NCBI RefSeq assembly: GCF_013389665.1
Contig: NZ_CP058316.1
Coordinates: forward strand, 1,612,001-1,676,000
Direction: 5' to 3'
Length of the DNA stretch: 64,000 nt
DNA from: Microbacterium oleivorans
GTDB taxonomy: Bacteria; Actinomycetota; Actinomycetes; Actinomycetales; Microbacteriaceae
Part shown: positions 24,201 to 34,006 of the stretch, piece by piece
How the letters are laid out: each line of letters starts with the position of its first letter
Position numbering within the stretch: the stretch's first letter is position 1
Notes under the pieces: generated by a model
The model's database searches: none
Seen by the model: the letters and a program-made list of their open reading frames with translations, nothing else
Told to the model about the DNA's origin: nothing
Made by a program: the position numbers and the translations under genes

Positions 24201-24215
24201 CCGGATCAGATCCGG
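24201..24215. promoter_or_regulatory. Palindrome in the rpiR/mdh intergenic region, possible operator
   Basis: CCGGATC-A-GATCCGG is a perfect 7-bp inverted repeat about 9 bp upstream of the predicted -10 box of the RpiR gene. It might mediate autoregulation. Confidence 0.35.
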
Positions 24216-24248
24216 CCGCCCGCCCCGGGCATCGCATCGCGACAGGAA

Positions 24249-24254
24249 TAGAGT
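24249..24254 (+). promoter_or_regulatory. -10 element of the malate dehydrogenase gene (leaderless type)
   Basis: TAGAGT ends exactly 6 nt before the ATG at 24261; no ribosome-binding site is present in between. Confidence 0.5.
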
Positions 24255-24260
24255 CGGGAC

Positions 24261-25265
24261 ATGGACGCCACCACCGTCACCGTCACCGGCGCCGCCGGAC
24301 AGATCGGATACGCGCTGCTGTTCCGCATCGCGTCGGGCGAGATGCTCGGACCCGACCGCCCCGTGAACCTGCGCCTGCTCGAGATCCCCGCGGGCGTCCG
24401 CGCGGCCGAGGGCACCGCCCTCGAGCTGCAGGACGGTGCGTTCCCGCTGCTGCGCGAGGTCGAGGTCACCGACGACGCGCGGACGGGCTTCTCGGGCGCG
24501 AACATCGCGATGCTCGTGGGGGCGCGCCCCCGCGCAGCGGGGATGGAGCGCAGCGACCTGTTGGCCGCCAACGCCGGCATCTTCGGACCCCAGGGGGCCG
24601 CGATCGCGGCGGCGGCGGCATCCGATGTTCGCGTGCTCGTCGTCGGCAACCCGGCCAACACCAACGCGCTCATCGCCGCGTCGGCCGCCGAGGGCGTGCC
24701 CGCCGACCGCTTCAGCGCCCTCACCCGCCTCGACCACGAGCGCGCCGTGGCGCAGCTCGCGTCGCGCCTCGAGGTTCCCGTCACCGACGTGGACGGTGTC
24801 GTGATCTGGGGCAACCACTCCGCGACGCAGTTCCCCGACATCTCCTCGGCCACCGTCGCCGGACGGCCCGCGCTCGCGGCGCTCGCCGAGCGCGTCGGCG
24901 GCACGGACGCGGCTCGAGCCTGGCTCGACGACGAGTTCGTCCCGCGGGTCGCGAAGCGCGGCGCCGAGATCATCGCGGTGCGCGGGGCGTCGTCGGCGGC
25001 CTCCGCCGCGAACGCGGCCATCCGCCACGTGCGCGACGACGTGCTCGGAACGGCGGGGCGCCGCACGTCCGCGGCCGTCGTCTCACGCGGCGAATACGGC
25101 GTGCCCGAGGGTCTCGTGTGCTCGTTCCCGGTCTCGAGCGACGGCTCCGGTTTCCGCGTCGTCCCGGGCCTCGACCTCGATGAGCGCGGCCGCTCGCGGC
25201 TGGACGCCTCGGTGGCCGAGCTGGTCGAGGAGCGCGACGCGGTGCGCGCGCTCGGGATCATCTGA
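24261..25265 (+). CDS. mdh: Malate dehydrogenase
   Basis: 334 residues, the normal length of the actinobacterial NAD-dependent enzyme. [12 protein letters not shown] (from residue 9) is the Rossmann motif, [16 protein letters not shown] is the mobile loop with substrate-binding Arg residues, [11 protein letters not shown] binds the cofactor, LDHERA follows, and the catalytic His is in [12 protein letters not shown]. It interconverts malate and oxaloacetate in the TCA cycle. The ATG is set by the leaderless promoter spacing. The antiporter gene follows after 16 bp on the same strand. Confidence 0.95.
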   Translation: MDATTVTVTGAAGQIGYALLFRIASGEMLGPDRPVNLRLLEIPAGVRAAEGTALELQDGAFPLLREVEVTDDARTGFSGANIAMLVGARPRAAGMERSDLLAANAGIFGPQGAAIAAAAASDVRVLVVGNPANTNALIAASAAEGVPADRFSALTRLDHERAVAQLASRLEVPVTDVDGVVIWGNHSATQFPDISSATVAGRPALAALAERVGGTDAARAWLDDEFVPRVAKRGAEIIAVRGASSAASAANAAIRHVRDDVLGTAGRRTSAAVVSRGEYGVPEGLVCSFPVSSDGSGFRVVPGLDLDERGRSRLDASVAELVEERDAVRALGII

Positions 25266-25281
25266 CGCGGCCTTCGGATCG

Positions 25282-26982
25282 ATGGAGCTGCTGCCCGGAC
25301 TCATCCTCGGCGTCATCGCCGTCGCGTTCTCGACCTCGCTGTCGAAGCGTCTGGGCGTCGCGGGTCCGCTGATCCTCGTCGCCGTGGGGCTGGCGGTGTC
25401 GTGGCTGCCGATTCTCGACGATTTCGAGGTCGACCCCGAGCTGATCCTCGTCGGCGTGCTGCCCCCGCTGCTGTACGCGGCGGCAGTCCGCCTCCCCGCG
25501 GTCGAGTTCCGCCGCGACCTCCCCTCGATCTCCGGACTCGCGGTCGCGCTGGTCGTGATCAGTGCGCTCGCCGTCGGCGGCTTCCTGACGCTCGTGCTGC
25601 CGCAGCTCGGATTCCCGCTCGCCGTCGCGCTGGGCGCCGTGCTGAGTCCCAGCGACGCCGTCGCGACATCCATCGTGAAACGCCTGGGGATCTCACCCCG
25701 CGTGGTGACGATCCTCGAGGGCGAGAGCCTCATCAACGACGCGACCGCGCTCGTGCTGCTGCGCAGCGCCATCGCCGCCGTCGCGGGCGGCTTCGCCTTC
25801 GCCGACACGGTCGGCACCTTCGTGTGGGGCATCGTCGCCGCCGTCGCCGTGGGGGTCGTGGTCGGCATGCTCAACCTGCGCATCCGCGCGCGCATGAACA
25901 CGGTCGCCGCGACGGCCCTCGGATTCGTCGTGCCGTTCGTGGCCTACCTCCCCACCGAGCACCTCGGCGGCTCGGGACTGGTCGCCGCCGTCGCCGCCGG
26001 CATCACCACCGGACAGGGCGCCGCACGCCGGTTCACCGCCGAGCAGCGCGTCTCGGATGAGATCAACTGGCGGACCGTAGAACTGGTGCTCGAAGGTGGC
26101 GTCTTCCTCATCATGGGTCTCGAGCTGCGCGGCATCCTGGACGACAACGTCGAGCAGCAGAACGGTCCCGGGAGGGCGATCCTGCTCGCCCTGGCGTCTC
26201 TGGCCATCCTGCTGATCATCCGGGCCGCCTACGTCGCCGGACTGATCTTCGTGCAGGGCCGGCGTGCCCGAAGCAGGCAACGCGACCGACTGGAGCAGAT
26301 CTCGGAGCGGCTCGACAGCCTGCCCCCCGATTTCGCCGGCCGCGGCCGCAACCCCGGCGCGACCCGGCGGCGCCTGCAGGACATGCGCAGCCGCCTGACC
26401 CGGGCGTTCAACGACCTCGACTACTACGAGGCCTCGCCGCTGGGCTGGAAGCAGGGCACCATCATCGTCTGGGCCGGGATGCGGGGCGTGGTGACGCTTG
26501 CCGCGGCCCAGACGCTGCCCCGCGACACCCCCGAGCGCGAGCTCCTGATCCTCACGGCGTTCCTCGTCGCGGTGATCAGCCTGCTGCTGCAGGCGCTCAC
26601 GCTGCCCGGTCTGGTGCGGCTGCTGCGCATCCCGACCGGGAGCACCGACCCGGCGGCCCTCCGCGCCGAGCACGACGCGCTCGACGGCGAGCTGCGGACG
26701 GCGGCGATCGGCCGGCTGGCCGATCCGACGCTCTCGCTCGACGACGGCGGCCGGTGGGACGCCCGCGCCTTGGCCATCGCGCGTCGGCGCCTCGAGCAGG
26801 TGGCCGACGACGATGCCGGTGCTCTGGCGCGCGAGCTGCAGCTGCTGATCATCGGCGCGATGCGCGAGCGCCTGCTCGAGCTCTCGGCCGACGGCGCGTA
26901 CTCGTCGGAGGTGCTCCGCGAGTCGCAGCGACGACTGGATGCGCAGCAGGTGAGCCTCGAGATGCGCCGGAACGACATCTGA
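25282..26982 (+). CDS. Na+/H+ antiporter (CPA1 family)
   Basis: 566 residues. About 12 membrane helices fill roughly the first 430 residues. Conserved elements are SPSDAVATS with Asp125, EGESLINDATALVLLR with the ion-binding Asp153, and WAGMRGVVTLAAA in the last helices. A hydrophilic insert (about 325-385, many Arg residues) and a C-terminal cytoplasmic tail of about 125 residues may be regulatory. It exchanges protons for sodium or potassium across the membrane. The ATG at 25282 is 16 bp after the mdh stop and begins at the first membrane helix; an in-frame extension would overlap mdh. Confidence 0.93.
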   Translation: MELLPGLILGVIAVAFSTSLSKRLGVAGPLILVAVGLAVSWLPILDDFEVDPELILVGVLPPLLYAAAVRLPAVEFRRDLPSISGLAVALVVISALAVGGFLTLVLPQLGFPLAVALGAVLSPSDAVATSIVKRLGISPRVVTILEGESLINDATALVLLRSAIAAVAGGFAFADTVGTFVWGIVAAVAVGVVVGMLNLRIRARMNTVAATALGFVVPFVAYLPTEHLGGSGLVAAVAAGITTGQGAARRFTAEQRVSDEINWRTVELVLEGGVFLIMGLELRGILDDNVEQQNGPGRAILLALASLAILLIIRAAYVAGLIFVQGRRARSRQRDRLEQISERLDSLPPDFAGRGRNPGATRRRLQDMRSRLTRAFNDLDYYEASPLGWKQGTIIVWAGMRGVVTLAAAQTLPRDTPERELLILTAFLVAVISLLLQALTLPGLVRLLRIPTGSTDPAALRAEHDALDGELRTAAIGRLADPTLSLDDGGRWDARALAIARRRLEQVADDDAGALARELQLLIIGAMRERLLELSADGAYSSEVLRESQRRLDAQQVSLEMRRNDI

Positions 26983-27029
26983 CGCGCCGCGATGGTGAAA
27001 ACCGTTCTCGCGTCGGCGACAATGAGAGC

Positions 27030-27485
27030 GTGAGCACTCCGACCGACGACGACCGGACGACGCGACCGGCGGCCGACTACGCCGAGACGCGGACGATCGC
27101 CCTGCCCGATCCGACGACGGAGGAGCTGCCCGACAGCTTCGCCGCCCTGCAGCCGAGCCCCGCCTGGTGGGCGGCACGTCCCGCCGGCGCACGCCTGGTC
27201 GGGCTGGTGGTCTCACGAGACGACATGCCCAGCATCGTCGCCCAGCGCGACGCGCTGTCGCAGTTCGGTGTTCCGATCGACGGCTTCCGCCACCCCGCAC
27301 CCGAGACCGGGGAGAGCTGGGAGGAGCGCCTGACACGTCTCTTCGGCCACCTCGCCGGCGGCGATGTCGTCGTGGTCTCGGACGTACATGCTCTGGGTCG
27401 CGACGCCGACGAGGAGACCCGCACGATCGCCGAGCTGCGCCGTCGCGCCGTCATCGTGAAGGTCCTGGGCTCGCGTCAGGGCTGA
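27030..27485 (+). CDS. Small resolvase-like (serine recombinase N-domain-like) protein
   Basis: 151 residues. After an acidic, disordered-looking N-terminus (about 1-50), residues about 53-150 echo a serine recombinase catalytic domain: VGLVVSRDD and QRDALSQFG for YARVSTxDQ...QxxAL, GGDVVVVSDVHALGRDADEE for the GDxLVVxxLDRLGR segment, then LRRRAVIVKVL. The Arg of the usual RVS is absent and no DNA-binding domain follows. It is therefore probably not an active recombinase, and its role is unknown. GTG at 27030 has GACAAT 6 nt upstream. It is 47 bp after the antiporter gene and convergent with the kinase gene. Confidence 0.7.
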   Translation: MSTPTDDDRTTRPAADYAETRTIALPDPTTEELPDSFAALQPSPAWWAARPAGARLVGLVVSRDDMPSIVAQRDALSQFGVPIDGFRHPAPETGESWEERLTRLFGHLAGGDVVVVSDVHALGRDADEETRTIAELRRRAVIVKVLGSRQG

Positions 27486-27506
27486 ATCCTGCCGCGGCGA
27501 CGACGA

Positions 27507-29183
27507 TCAGGGCGTGCAGCCTCGCACGGCGTCGCCGGCTCCCCCGTTCGAGCGCACGAGCTCCACCTCGATGCAGGTCCGCCCCGACGGGTCGGCGGGC
27601 ACGGTGACCGTCTCGCCCTCGACTCGCTGTGGAGCCCCGGCGCCGTCGAGCGTCACCGGGTACCAGAGGTAGGTGTCTCCGTCGGCCGGATCGGGGTTGG
27701 TCCAGGTGAAGACGACGTCGGCGCCGGCTGCGGCACCGGCGAGGTCGCCGACACGCGGAACGAACCCGGCCAGCGGATCCTGCGGCTCGCTGGTCGGCGG
27801 CGCGCTCGCCTGCGGGTCGGCGGGCGCCGCGGGCTGCAGCAGGCTCGCCACCACGACGACCGCCACGACGAGCGCCGCTGCGGCCCCGCCGAGCGCGATC
27901 CACAGCCACGCCCGCGATCCTCGCGCGGGCGGCTCGCCGGGACGGGCTTCGGTGCGGAGCGCATCGCCGGCCCCGGGCGGCTCGGACGGGGTCGGCGCCT
28001 CCGGCTCGGCGGCTCGAGCGCCGGGCGACGAGCCGCGCTGCACGGTCTGCTCGGCCGCGGGCTCGAGCGTCCGCGGCCGACGGACCGTCGCGTCCTGGCC
28101 GGCGGTCGGCGATGGCCGCAGCACCGTCTGATCTTCGGCCGGCGGCGCGAAAGCGGCACCGGAGGCAGCCGGAGCGAAGGGCGAGCCCGCCCCGTCCGAC
28201 GACCGGCGGCGCGTCGATCCGGCCGGCGGCGCAGTGGTCGGCTCGATGCTGACGATGCCGCGGACCCGGGTGAGCTCGCCGTCGGCATCCTCGTCGTCGT
28301 CGGCCTCGGGGGAATCGTCGAGGATGTCGATCGGGGTCACCGAGTGGGCGAGCTCGATCTGCACGCGCTGCAGCGCACGGGCGAGCGCGACCGCGCTGTC
28401 GAAGCGGGCCGCCGGACTCTTGGCCATCGCCCGGGCGAGCGCCTGCTGCAGCGACGGGGGCACGTCAGCGCGGTCGAGGGGCTCGAGCGGCGTGGTCTCG
28501 ATGCGCTGGATGAGGTCGGCGGCGCCGTTGCGGCCGCCGGGCTGCTCGAAGGGCGAGCGGCCTGCGAGCAGCGTGTAGATCGTGGCGCCGAGGGCGTACA
28601 CGTCCGACCGCACGCCGGAGTCGGGGCCGTCGCCGAACGCTTCGGGAGGCGACCAGGGGATCGACATGCCCGCCGTCTCGTCGGCGCCCTCGGTCGTGGT
28701 CGCGATGCCGAAGTCGGTCAGCGCGGGCCGGTTGTACTCGGTGACCAGGATGTTCGCCGGCTTGATGTCGCGGTGCAGGATGCCGGCACGGTGGGCCGTC
28801 TCGACGGCCGCCGCGACCTGGATGCCGACCCGCAGCGCCTCGGCGACGGAGAACGCCGCCGCGCGGTAGCGCACCTGGAGATTGGGCCGCGGGCAGTTCT
28901 CCATCACCAGATACGGACGCTGGTCCTCAGCGAGGCCGGCCTGGTAGATCGTCACGATGGCGGGGTGGGTCGACAGCATGGCCATCGTGTTCGCCTCGGC
29001 GGTGAACTGCTCGACCGAGCCGCCGGCGAGGCGGTCGGGCAGGAGGACCTTCACGGCCACTTTGCGCCGGGGCAGCTGCTGCTCGTAGAGGTACACGTCG
29101 GCGAAGCCCCCCGAGCCCAAGAGCTCGAGGTAGGTGAACCCGGGGAGCTCGGGCGGCGGCGCCGGCGGACGCTTCGCGCTCAC
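27507..29183 (-). CDS. Transmembrane Ser/Thr protein kinase (PFNA-type, Pkb2-like)
   Basis: 558 residues. The kinase domain (about 15-275) is complete: glycine loop GSGGFADV (23-30), Lys45 in VAVKVL, Glu63, HRDIKPAN (137-144), DFG (157-159) and a PPE motif. A Pro/Ala/Glu-rich cytoplasmic linker (about 300-420) contains repeated TVLRP/TVRRP/TVQRG segments whose threonines are plausible autophosphorylation and FHA-docking sites. A membrane helix (about 427-450) leads to an extracellular domain of about 105 residues with [14 protein letters not shown], resembling an Fn3 strand, and two cysteines. It is the last gene of the operon; its GTG overlaps the FHA gene's stop (GTGA). It probably senses the envelope and phosphorylates operon partners. 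Confidence 0.93.
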   Translation of the reverse strand: MSAKRPPAPPPELPGFTYLELLGSGGFADVYLYEQQLPRRKVAVKVLLPDRLAGGSVEQFTAEANTMAMLSTHPAIVTIYQAGLAEDQRPYLVMENCPRPNLQVRYRAAAFSVAEALRVGIQVAAAVETAHRAGILHRDIKPANILVTEYNRPALTDFGIATTTEGADETAGMSIPWSPPEAFGDGPDSGVRSDVYALGATIYTLLAGRSPFEQPGGRNGAADLIQRIETTPLEPLDRADVPPSLQQALARAMAKSPAARFDSAVALARALQRVQIELAHSVTPIDILDDSPEADDDEDADGELTRVRGIVSIEPTTAPPAGSTRRRSSDGAGSPFAPAASGAAFAPPAEDQTVLRPSPTAGQDATVRRPRTLEPAAEQTVQRGSSPGARAAEPEAPTPSEPPGAGDALRTEARPGEPPARGSRAWLWIALGGAAAALVVAVVVVASLLQPAAPADPQASAPPTSEPQDPLAGFVPRVGDLAGAAAGADVVFTWTNPDPADGDTYLWYPVTLDGAGAPQRVEGETVTVPADPSGRTCIEVELVRSNGGAGDAVRGCTP

Positions 29184-30520
29184 GGCAGGTCCTCGAACGC
29201 GATCGTCACGCCGTCGCCGATGTCGAGCACGTCGCCCGAGACGACCATGGTGGGCTCGCTGGGGTGCAGTCGCACCGGGTCGTTCCCGCCGCGCAGCAGC
29301 ACCGAGCCGTTGGTCGTGTCGAGGTCGACGACGAGCACGTGCTCGCCCTCCGCACGGATCTCGACATGGTTGCGGGAGATGTCCTGCTCGGGGCTCTCGA
29401 CGGCGACGAGCGTGGGCAGCGCATCACCGCTCGACCGAGGCGAACGCGGGCGCCGCCCGACGATCACGGTGGTGTCGAGCTCGACGAGCTGACCGTCCGA
29501 GATCCGGATGCGGCCGCGCGGGATGCGGCGGGCCGGAACGATCTCGGTCGACTCGAAGACCGCCGGGTCGCCCCGTCGGGCGCTCCGGATGTCGGCGACC
29601 GCGATCGTCTCGCCGTCGTGGTCGCCGGCGAACGCCGGAGGCTCCGAGACGACCGTCGCATCGTCGACCGGCTCGACGGGCGGTGCCGACGCGGCGGTGG
29701 GCTCCGAGGCGGGCTCCAACGCTGCCGGGGTCGGGCGCACGATCGTCTCGCCCCACATCATGAGGTGCTCCTCGGCTGCCGCCGTATCATCGACCGGCAC
29801 GACCGTCTCGGACGAGGACTCGACGTCGCCGACCTCGGGCTCGGGTTCGGCCGGCGGCTCCGGCCGGAGCTCGGGCTCCGGCTCGGACTCTGGCTCGGGC
29901 TCGGACTCCGGCTGCGGCACCGGCTGCGGCTCCGGCTCGGGCTCCAGCTGCGGCTCCGGCTCGGACTCCAGCTGCGGCTCCGGCTCGGGCTCGGACTCCG
30001 GCTCGCCGACGGGCGGCACGGGTGCCGCGGGCGCCGGCGCCCCGGCCGTGCGCGCACCGGGACGGGTGTCCACCAGCTCGAGCGTGACGGCATCCGCGGT
30101 CACGATGCCCTCGACGACGGGCAGCGACGAGGTGTCATCCGCCGCGGCGGCGAACAGCGCCGACGCCCGGCGGGCACCGGGCAGGTGACGCTCCGCCCAG
30201 GTCGACACGCCCGCACCCGACACCGCGACCGGGCCGTCGGGCGTCTCGACGACGAGCTCGACGGGTCCCCGCACCGCCACACGCACTCCGTCGCTCTCGG
30301 CGATGGCGAGCACGAAGTCGGGGATCGCCGCGAGCGAGGTCCCGAAGGCGCCGGTGAGCGCCTCGATCACCGCGCCGATGCCGCGTTCGCCGAGGCGACG
30401 CCACACGGCCTCGACCGTGGGGATCGAGACGTTGGCGGGCAGCGCGACCAGCGCGGAGGGAGCCAGAGCGACGCGCCAGGCCTCCGCTCCCGCCGCGGGA
30501 ACGTAGCGGACCTCGGGCAT
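29180..30520 (-). CDS. FHA-domain protein with long Pro/Glu repeat linker
   Basis: 446 residues in three parts. Residues about 1-160 form a compact domain of unknown type ([18 protein letters not shown], then [11 protein letters not shown]). Residues about 168-230 are a run of SEPEPE/QLEPEPE repeats. The C-terminal 95 residues are a forkhead-associated domain ([22 protein letters not shown]) that binds phosphothreonine. It is probably a scaffold that reads the kinase's phosphorylation state. Its ATG shares one base with the stop of the PP2C gene (TGATG), so translation is coupled. Confidence 0.9.
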   Translation of the reverse strand: MPEVRYVPAAGAEAWRVALAPSALVALPANVSIPTVEAVWRRLGERGIGAVIEALTGAFGTSLAAIPDFVLAIAESDGVRVAVRGPVELVVETPDGPVAVSGAGVSTWAERHLPGARRASALFAAAADDTSSLPVVEGIVTADAVTLELVDTRPGARTAGAPAPAAPVPPVGEPESEPEPEPQLESEPEPQLEPEPEPQPVPQPESEPEPESEPEPELRPEPPAEPEPEVGDVESSSETVVPVDDTAAAEEHLMMWGETIVRPTPAALEPASEPTAASAPPVEPVDDATVVSEPPAFAGDHDGETIAVADIRSARRGDPAVFESTEIVPARRIPRGRIRISDGQLVELDTTVIVGRRPRSPRSSGDALPTLVAVESPEQDISRNHVEIRAEGEHVLVVDLDTTNGSVLLRGGNDPVRLHPSEPTMVVSGDVLDIGDGVTIAFEDLP

Positions 30521-31341
30521 CAGGAACTCCCCCCTGCGGCCGCACGCGGCCGGGTTTCGATGTCGGCGTCGTCGGAGCGACCGCCGGCGGGCACGGTGTC
30601 GTAGAGCTCGTCGGCATCGCCGAGCGCGTCGACGACGATCACCGTGACGTTGTCGCGTCCGCCGTGCAGCAGCGCCTCGTGCACGAGCCGCGTCGCGGCA
30701 TCCTGCGGCTCGCGCTCGTCGGCGAGGATGCGGGCGATGCGCTCGTCGTCGAGCTCGGTGGAGAGTCCGTCCGAGCACACCAGGATGCGGTCGCCGCCCT
30801 CGGCGGGCAGCATCCAGAAGTCCGCCTCGCCGACGCTGCCGGCGCCGATCGCCCGCGTGATCTCGTTGCGGCGCGCGTGCCGCGCCGCGGTGCCGGCATC
30901 CATCCGCCCCGCGTCGACGAGCTCCTGCACGACCGAGTGATCGATGCTGATCTGTTCGAGGCGGCCGTGCGACCAGCGATACGTGCGCGAGTCGCCGACG
31001 TTCATGACCAGCCAGTAGCCGGCGTCGCCCACCCGCGTGAGCACCACACCGGTGAGGGTCGCACCGGCCGCGCGCTCCCCGGTCGCGAGCGCGTCGACGC
31101 TGCTGCGAGCTCGCGCGATCGCCGCGCGGACCTCGGCGTTCGACACGCTCGGCGCACCGACGAAGGCCTGGAACTCGGCGACCACCGCCGCGCTCGCGCG
31201 GGCGCCGGCCTCGTGCCCGCCCATGCCGTCGGCCACGACGAACACCGGGGCGGCCGCGAGGTACGCGTCCTCGTTGGCCCGTCCGCGCAGGCCCGCGTGC
31301 GTCGCCGCCCCGTGCCCGACCTGCACCGCCGCGCTCGTCAC
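30520..31341 (-). CDS. PP2C-family Ser/Thr protein phosphatase
   Basis: 273 residues. All metal-binding motifs are present: RANEDA (20-25), [11 protein letters not shown] (from about 35), [16 protein letters not shown] and [11 protein letters not shown]. It is the soluble PstP/PrpC type without a membrane segment, and should reverse the action of the kinase encoded two genes downstream. The GTG at 31341 overlaps the stop of the small FHA gene (GTGA) and is preferred over an ATG 24 nt upstream that would intrude further into that gene. Confidence 0.94.
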   Translation of the reverse strand: MTSAAVQVGHGAATHAGLRGRANEDAYLAAAPVFVVADGMGGHEAGARASAAVVAEFQAFVGAPSVSNAEVRAAIARARSSVDALATGERAAGATLTGVVLTRVGDAGYWLVMNVGDSRTYRWSHGRLEQISIDHSVVQELVDAGRMDAGTAARHARRNEITRAIGAGSVGEADFWMLPAEGGDRILVCSDGLSTELDDERIARILADEREPQDAATRLVHEALLHGGRDNVTVIVVDALGDADELYDTVPAGGRSDDADIETRPRAAAGGSS

Positions 31342-31721
31342 CGCGCGACCTCCACGACCAGCCACCGGTCGCCGAGCTCGATCCGGTCGCCGCTGCGCAG
31401 CACCGTGGCGACGCCGGGCTCCGCCGGCACCGCGTCGATCCCACGGGTGAGGACGACGCCGTTCGTCGAGGCGCGGTCGATGATCATCAGGCCGCCGGTC
31501 TCGAGCGGGACGAGCTCGAAGTGCGTGCGCGACAGGGTGAGCGTCTCATCGCGCAGCACCACGGCGTCGACGCCGCTCACGCGCAGCGGGTCGCGACCGA
31601 AGACGGTCCGCGCGTAGATGGCCGTGCGCGTCCCGTCGTCCCACGCCAGCAGGGCGCGAGCCCCGGCACGGATCTCCGGGATGCCGCCGAGCGGTTCGGT
31701 GTCGAAGGCGATCGCGCTCAC
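31338..31721 (-). CDS. Small FHA-domain protein
   Basis: 127 residues, essentially one forkhead-associated domain: an N-terminal strand region (about 1-40), then [16 protein letters not shown] and [10 protein letters not shown], the phosphothreonine-binding loops. It resembles GarA-like single-FHA adaptors in its compactness but lacks an obvious threonine-rich N-terminus. It lies between the transglutaminase-fold and PP2C genes, both junctions being GTGA overlaps, so the start at 31721 is well supported although the frame is open further upstream. Confidence 0.88.
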   Translation of the reverse strand: MSAIAFDTEPLGGIPEIRAGARALLAWDDGTRTAIYARTVFGRDPLRVSGVDAVVLRDETLTLSRTHFELVPLETGGLMIIDRASTNGVVLTRGIDAVPAEPGVATVLRSGDRIELGDRWLVVEVAR

Positions 31722-34006
31722 GAGGTCCCTCCCCGCGGCGTGCGTCGACGACGCAGCGACCGCAGGCTCAGACGCGCCCGCAACCGACGCCAGACCGACA
31801 CCTGCCCGCTCATGCCCACGACGATAGCGTCGACCTCGCGCCAGAAGGCATCCACGTCGTCCTTGCTCGGCTCGCCGGGCCCGAACACCCGCGCATCGGC
31901 CGAGGTCGCGAGCGCGGTGACGTCGGGCTGGGCCATCGTCGTCGCGACGACCTGCGCGCTCTCGGTGCGGGTGGCGCCGCCGGCCACGGGGGCGTTCAGG
32001 TCGACGGCGCGGTCGATCAGCTCGTCCCATCCGCCCGAGATGCGGTCGGCGGCCCGTTCGGCGTTCCGCCGCTTGGTGCGGCGCCCGGCCTTGACCGCGC
32101 CCATCACGACGAACGGTGCGAACAGGAGCGCGAGGATGCCGACACCGATGCCGGCGGGAACGAGGATGGCGCCGATCCAGTCGAAGCCCGCCTCCTCTTC
32201 CTCCTCCTGCTCGCGGTCGTTCGCGATGGCCGGCGGCAGCTCCGCCGGCTCCTGAGCGGGCGGCGGCGGCTGGAGCACCTGGGGCTTCGGGTTGGCGCGA
32301 GGGGTGGTGGTCTGCTCGTTGGGCTCGTTGTCCTCGTCGGGTGTCGGGTCGAACGGCACCCAGCCGACGCCGTCGAAGGCCACCTCGACCCAGGCGTGGA
32401 CGTTGTCACCCGTCGCGACGAACTCGCCGCCGTTCTCTCCCTCGTCGGGATGCCAGCCCATCACGACCCGCGCCGGGATGCCCAACTGCGACGACAGCAG
32501 CGCCATCGCGACGGCGTACTGCTCGTCGTCGCCGATGATCTCGTCACCGCCGAAGAAGCTCGTGATGCGTGCAGCGCCGTGGCCCGACGGCGAGAACGGG
32601 TCGTCTTCCAGCCCGTGGCTGAAGTAACCCTCGGTCGAGAGCCAGGTCTGCAGCGCACGCGCCTGTTCGATCGGGGTGTCGGCTTCGCCGACGGCGTCCG
32701 TGGCGACCTGCGACAGCCCCTCGGGCACACCCTCCTGCTTGGGCATCTTGACCGGGGCGAACGGGACGTCGGCGAGGGCCTCGTCGCCGGGCACGGGCGG
32801 CAGCACGGTGTCGACCGTGTAGGTCACGCCGCCGCTGAGACCGGCGGTGACCGCCGCGGTGCCGGTGGCGTCGTTGTAGTGCGCGCTGCGGCGGAGGTCA
32901 TCGGCGCGGGATCCCGTGAACTCGATCGACTGCACCGAACCCGCGTCGGGGAGCCAGACGCCGCGGAGCTCGTCGATCTCGAACTCGAGGCGGGCGGGCG
33001 CCCCCTCCGCATCGGGCGACATGTTCGACCGCAGCGGGGTGAACGAGCTCGACGAACCGGCGCCCTCGTCCGAGACGTTGACGACCATTCCGTTGTACGC
33101 GTCCATCGTCGCGAGCCGGATGCGCGCCTCGTCGGGAAGGCCGCGCACGGTGAACAGCGGCGTCTCGGCGTCGTCGCGCACGAGGCCCCGGAACGACTGC
33201 AGCGGACTCGCGTACTGCTTGACGTCGAAAGGCGGGATGACGATGTCGCGCAGGACGTAGCGCGTGGTGGGCGGGCTCGCGAACGCCGCGGTCGTGACGC
33301 CGACGCCGACCGCCACCGCCACCACGGCCGTCCCCGAGATGAGGCGGCGCAGGCGGGTGTGGCGGAGGGCGTCGGCATCCGAGACCGCCGTCGGCTCGAC
33401 GCGGACGGCGGCACGGTTGGGGTCCCAGGCCTGACGCAGGGCCAGCCAGACGGCCGCGACGACGGCGAAGACGATGCCCTGGAGCAATGGCACGGCCGGG
33501 ACGGTCATACCGAGCAGGATCTGCCCGACCAGGAAAGCGGTGACCGGGATCAGGGCCCAGGCGGCCTGCCGCAACCGCAGCGCGAGGGAGGCCGTGAGCA
33601 CCGCCGCGACGAGGGTGAGCAGGAACGGCACGATGAGGTGGCCGTCGTAAGGGGCGACCGGCGCAACGGTGGTCAGCAGGCGCTTCCACGACTGCACCGA
33701 GCCGACCGCGAGCTGCGCCCAGGTCTCGAGAGTGGGGATGAAGCCGAGGAGCGTGGTCTGCGGGAGGGCGAGAGCGCCGCCGAAGAGGAAGTAGGCGACG
33801 ACGGTGAGCCCGGCAGTGGGCAGCACACCCCAGCGCTGACGGGCGCACAGCCAGGCGATCGCGACGCCGACGGCGATCGCTCCGAAGCCGGCGACCAGAT
33901 GCGCGCCGCCCTCGAAGGTCGGGCCGAAGCCGACGACCGCGACGGCGAGCAGCAGCACGACGGCGACGAGGTCGAGCACGAGACGGCGGACGGCGGGCGA
34001 GATCAC
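31718..34006 (-). CDS. DUF3488/transglutaminase-fold membrane protein (TgpA-like), catalytic Cys replaced
   Basis: 762 residues. Six or so membrane helices occupy about 1-260. A large extracellular part follows, with a transglutaminase-like domain at about 455-560. A further membrane helix (about 615-640) and a cytoplasmic tail of about 120 residues end the protein. The catalytic Cys expected in the GxCEQYA motif is Asp494 (GDDEQYAVAMALL), while His537 (NVHAWVEV) and Asp553 (FDPTP) of the triad are kept. The protein is thus probably not an active thiol enzyme but a binding or structural derivative. It is part of the PFNA-type operon, with GTGA overlaps on both sides. Confidence 0.93.
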   Translation of the reverse strand: MISPAVRRLVLDLVAVVLLLAVAVVGFGPTFEGGAHLVAGFGAIAVGVAIAWLCARQRWGVLPTAGLTVVAYFLFGGALALPQTTLLGFIPTLETWAQLAVGSVQSWKRLLTTVAPVAPYDGHLIVPFLLTLVAAVLTASLALRLRQAAWALIPVTAFLVGQILLGMTVPAVPLLQGIVFAVVAAVWLALRQAWDPNRAAVRVEPTAVSDADALRHTRLRRLISGTAVVAVAVGVGVTTAAFASPPTTRYVLRDIVIPPFDVKQYASPLQSFRGLVRDDAETPLFTVRGLPDEARIRLATMDAYNGMVVNVSDEGAGSSSSFTPLRSNMSPDAEGAPARLEFEIDELRGVWLPDAGSVQSIEFTGSRADDLRRSAHYNDATGTAAVTAGLSGGVTYTVDTVLPPVPGDEALADVPFAPVKMPKQEGVPEGLSQVATDAVGEADTPIEQARALQTWLSTEGYFSHGLEDDPFSPSGHGAARITSFFGGDEIIGDDEQYAVAMALLSSQLGIPARVVMGWHPDEGENGGEFVATGDNVHAWVEVAFDGVGWVPFDPTPDEDNEPNEQTTTPRANPKPQVLQPPPPAQEPAELPPAIANDREQEEEEEAGFDWIGAILVPAGIGVGILALLFAPFVVMGAVKAGRRTKRRNAERAADRISGGWDELIDRAVDLNAPVAGGATRTESAQVVATTMAQPDVTALATSADARVFGPGEPSKDDVDAFWREVDAIVVGMSGQVSVWRRLRARLSLRSLRRRRTPRGGTS

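Noticed and set aside
27030..27485. An active site-specific recombinase or trace of a mobile element
   Set aside because: Part of the active site and the DNA-binding domain are missing, and no terminal repeats, att sites or other mobile-element genes are nearby.
29830..30020. Possible CRISPR-like or satellite repeat
   Set aside because: The repeat units are in-frame codons for SEPEPE-type protein repeats without spacers.
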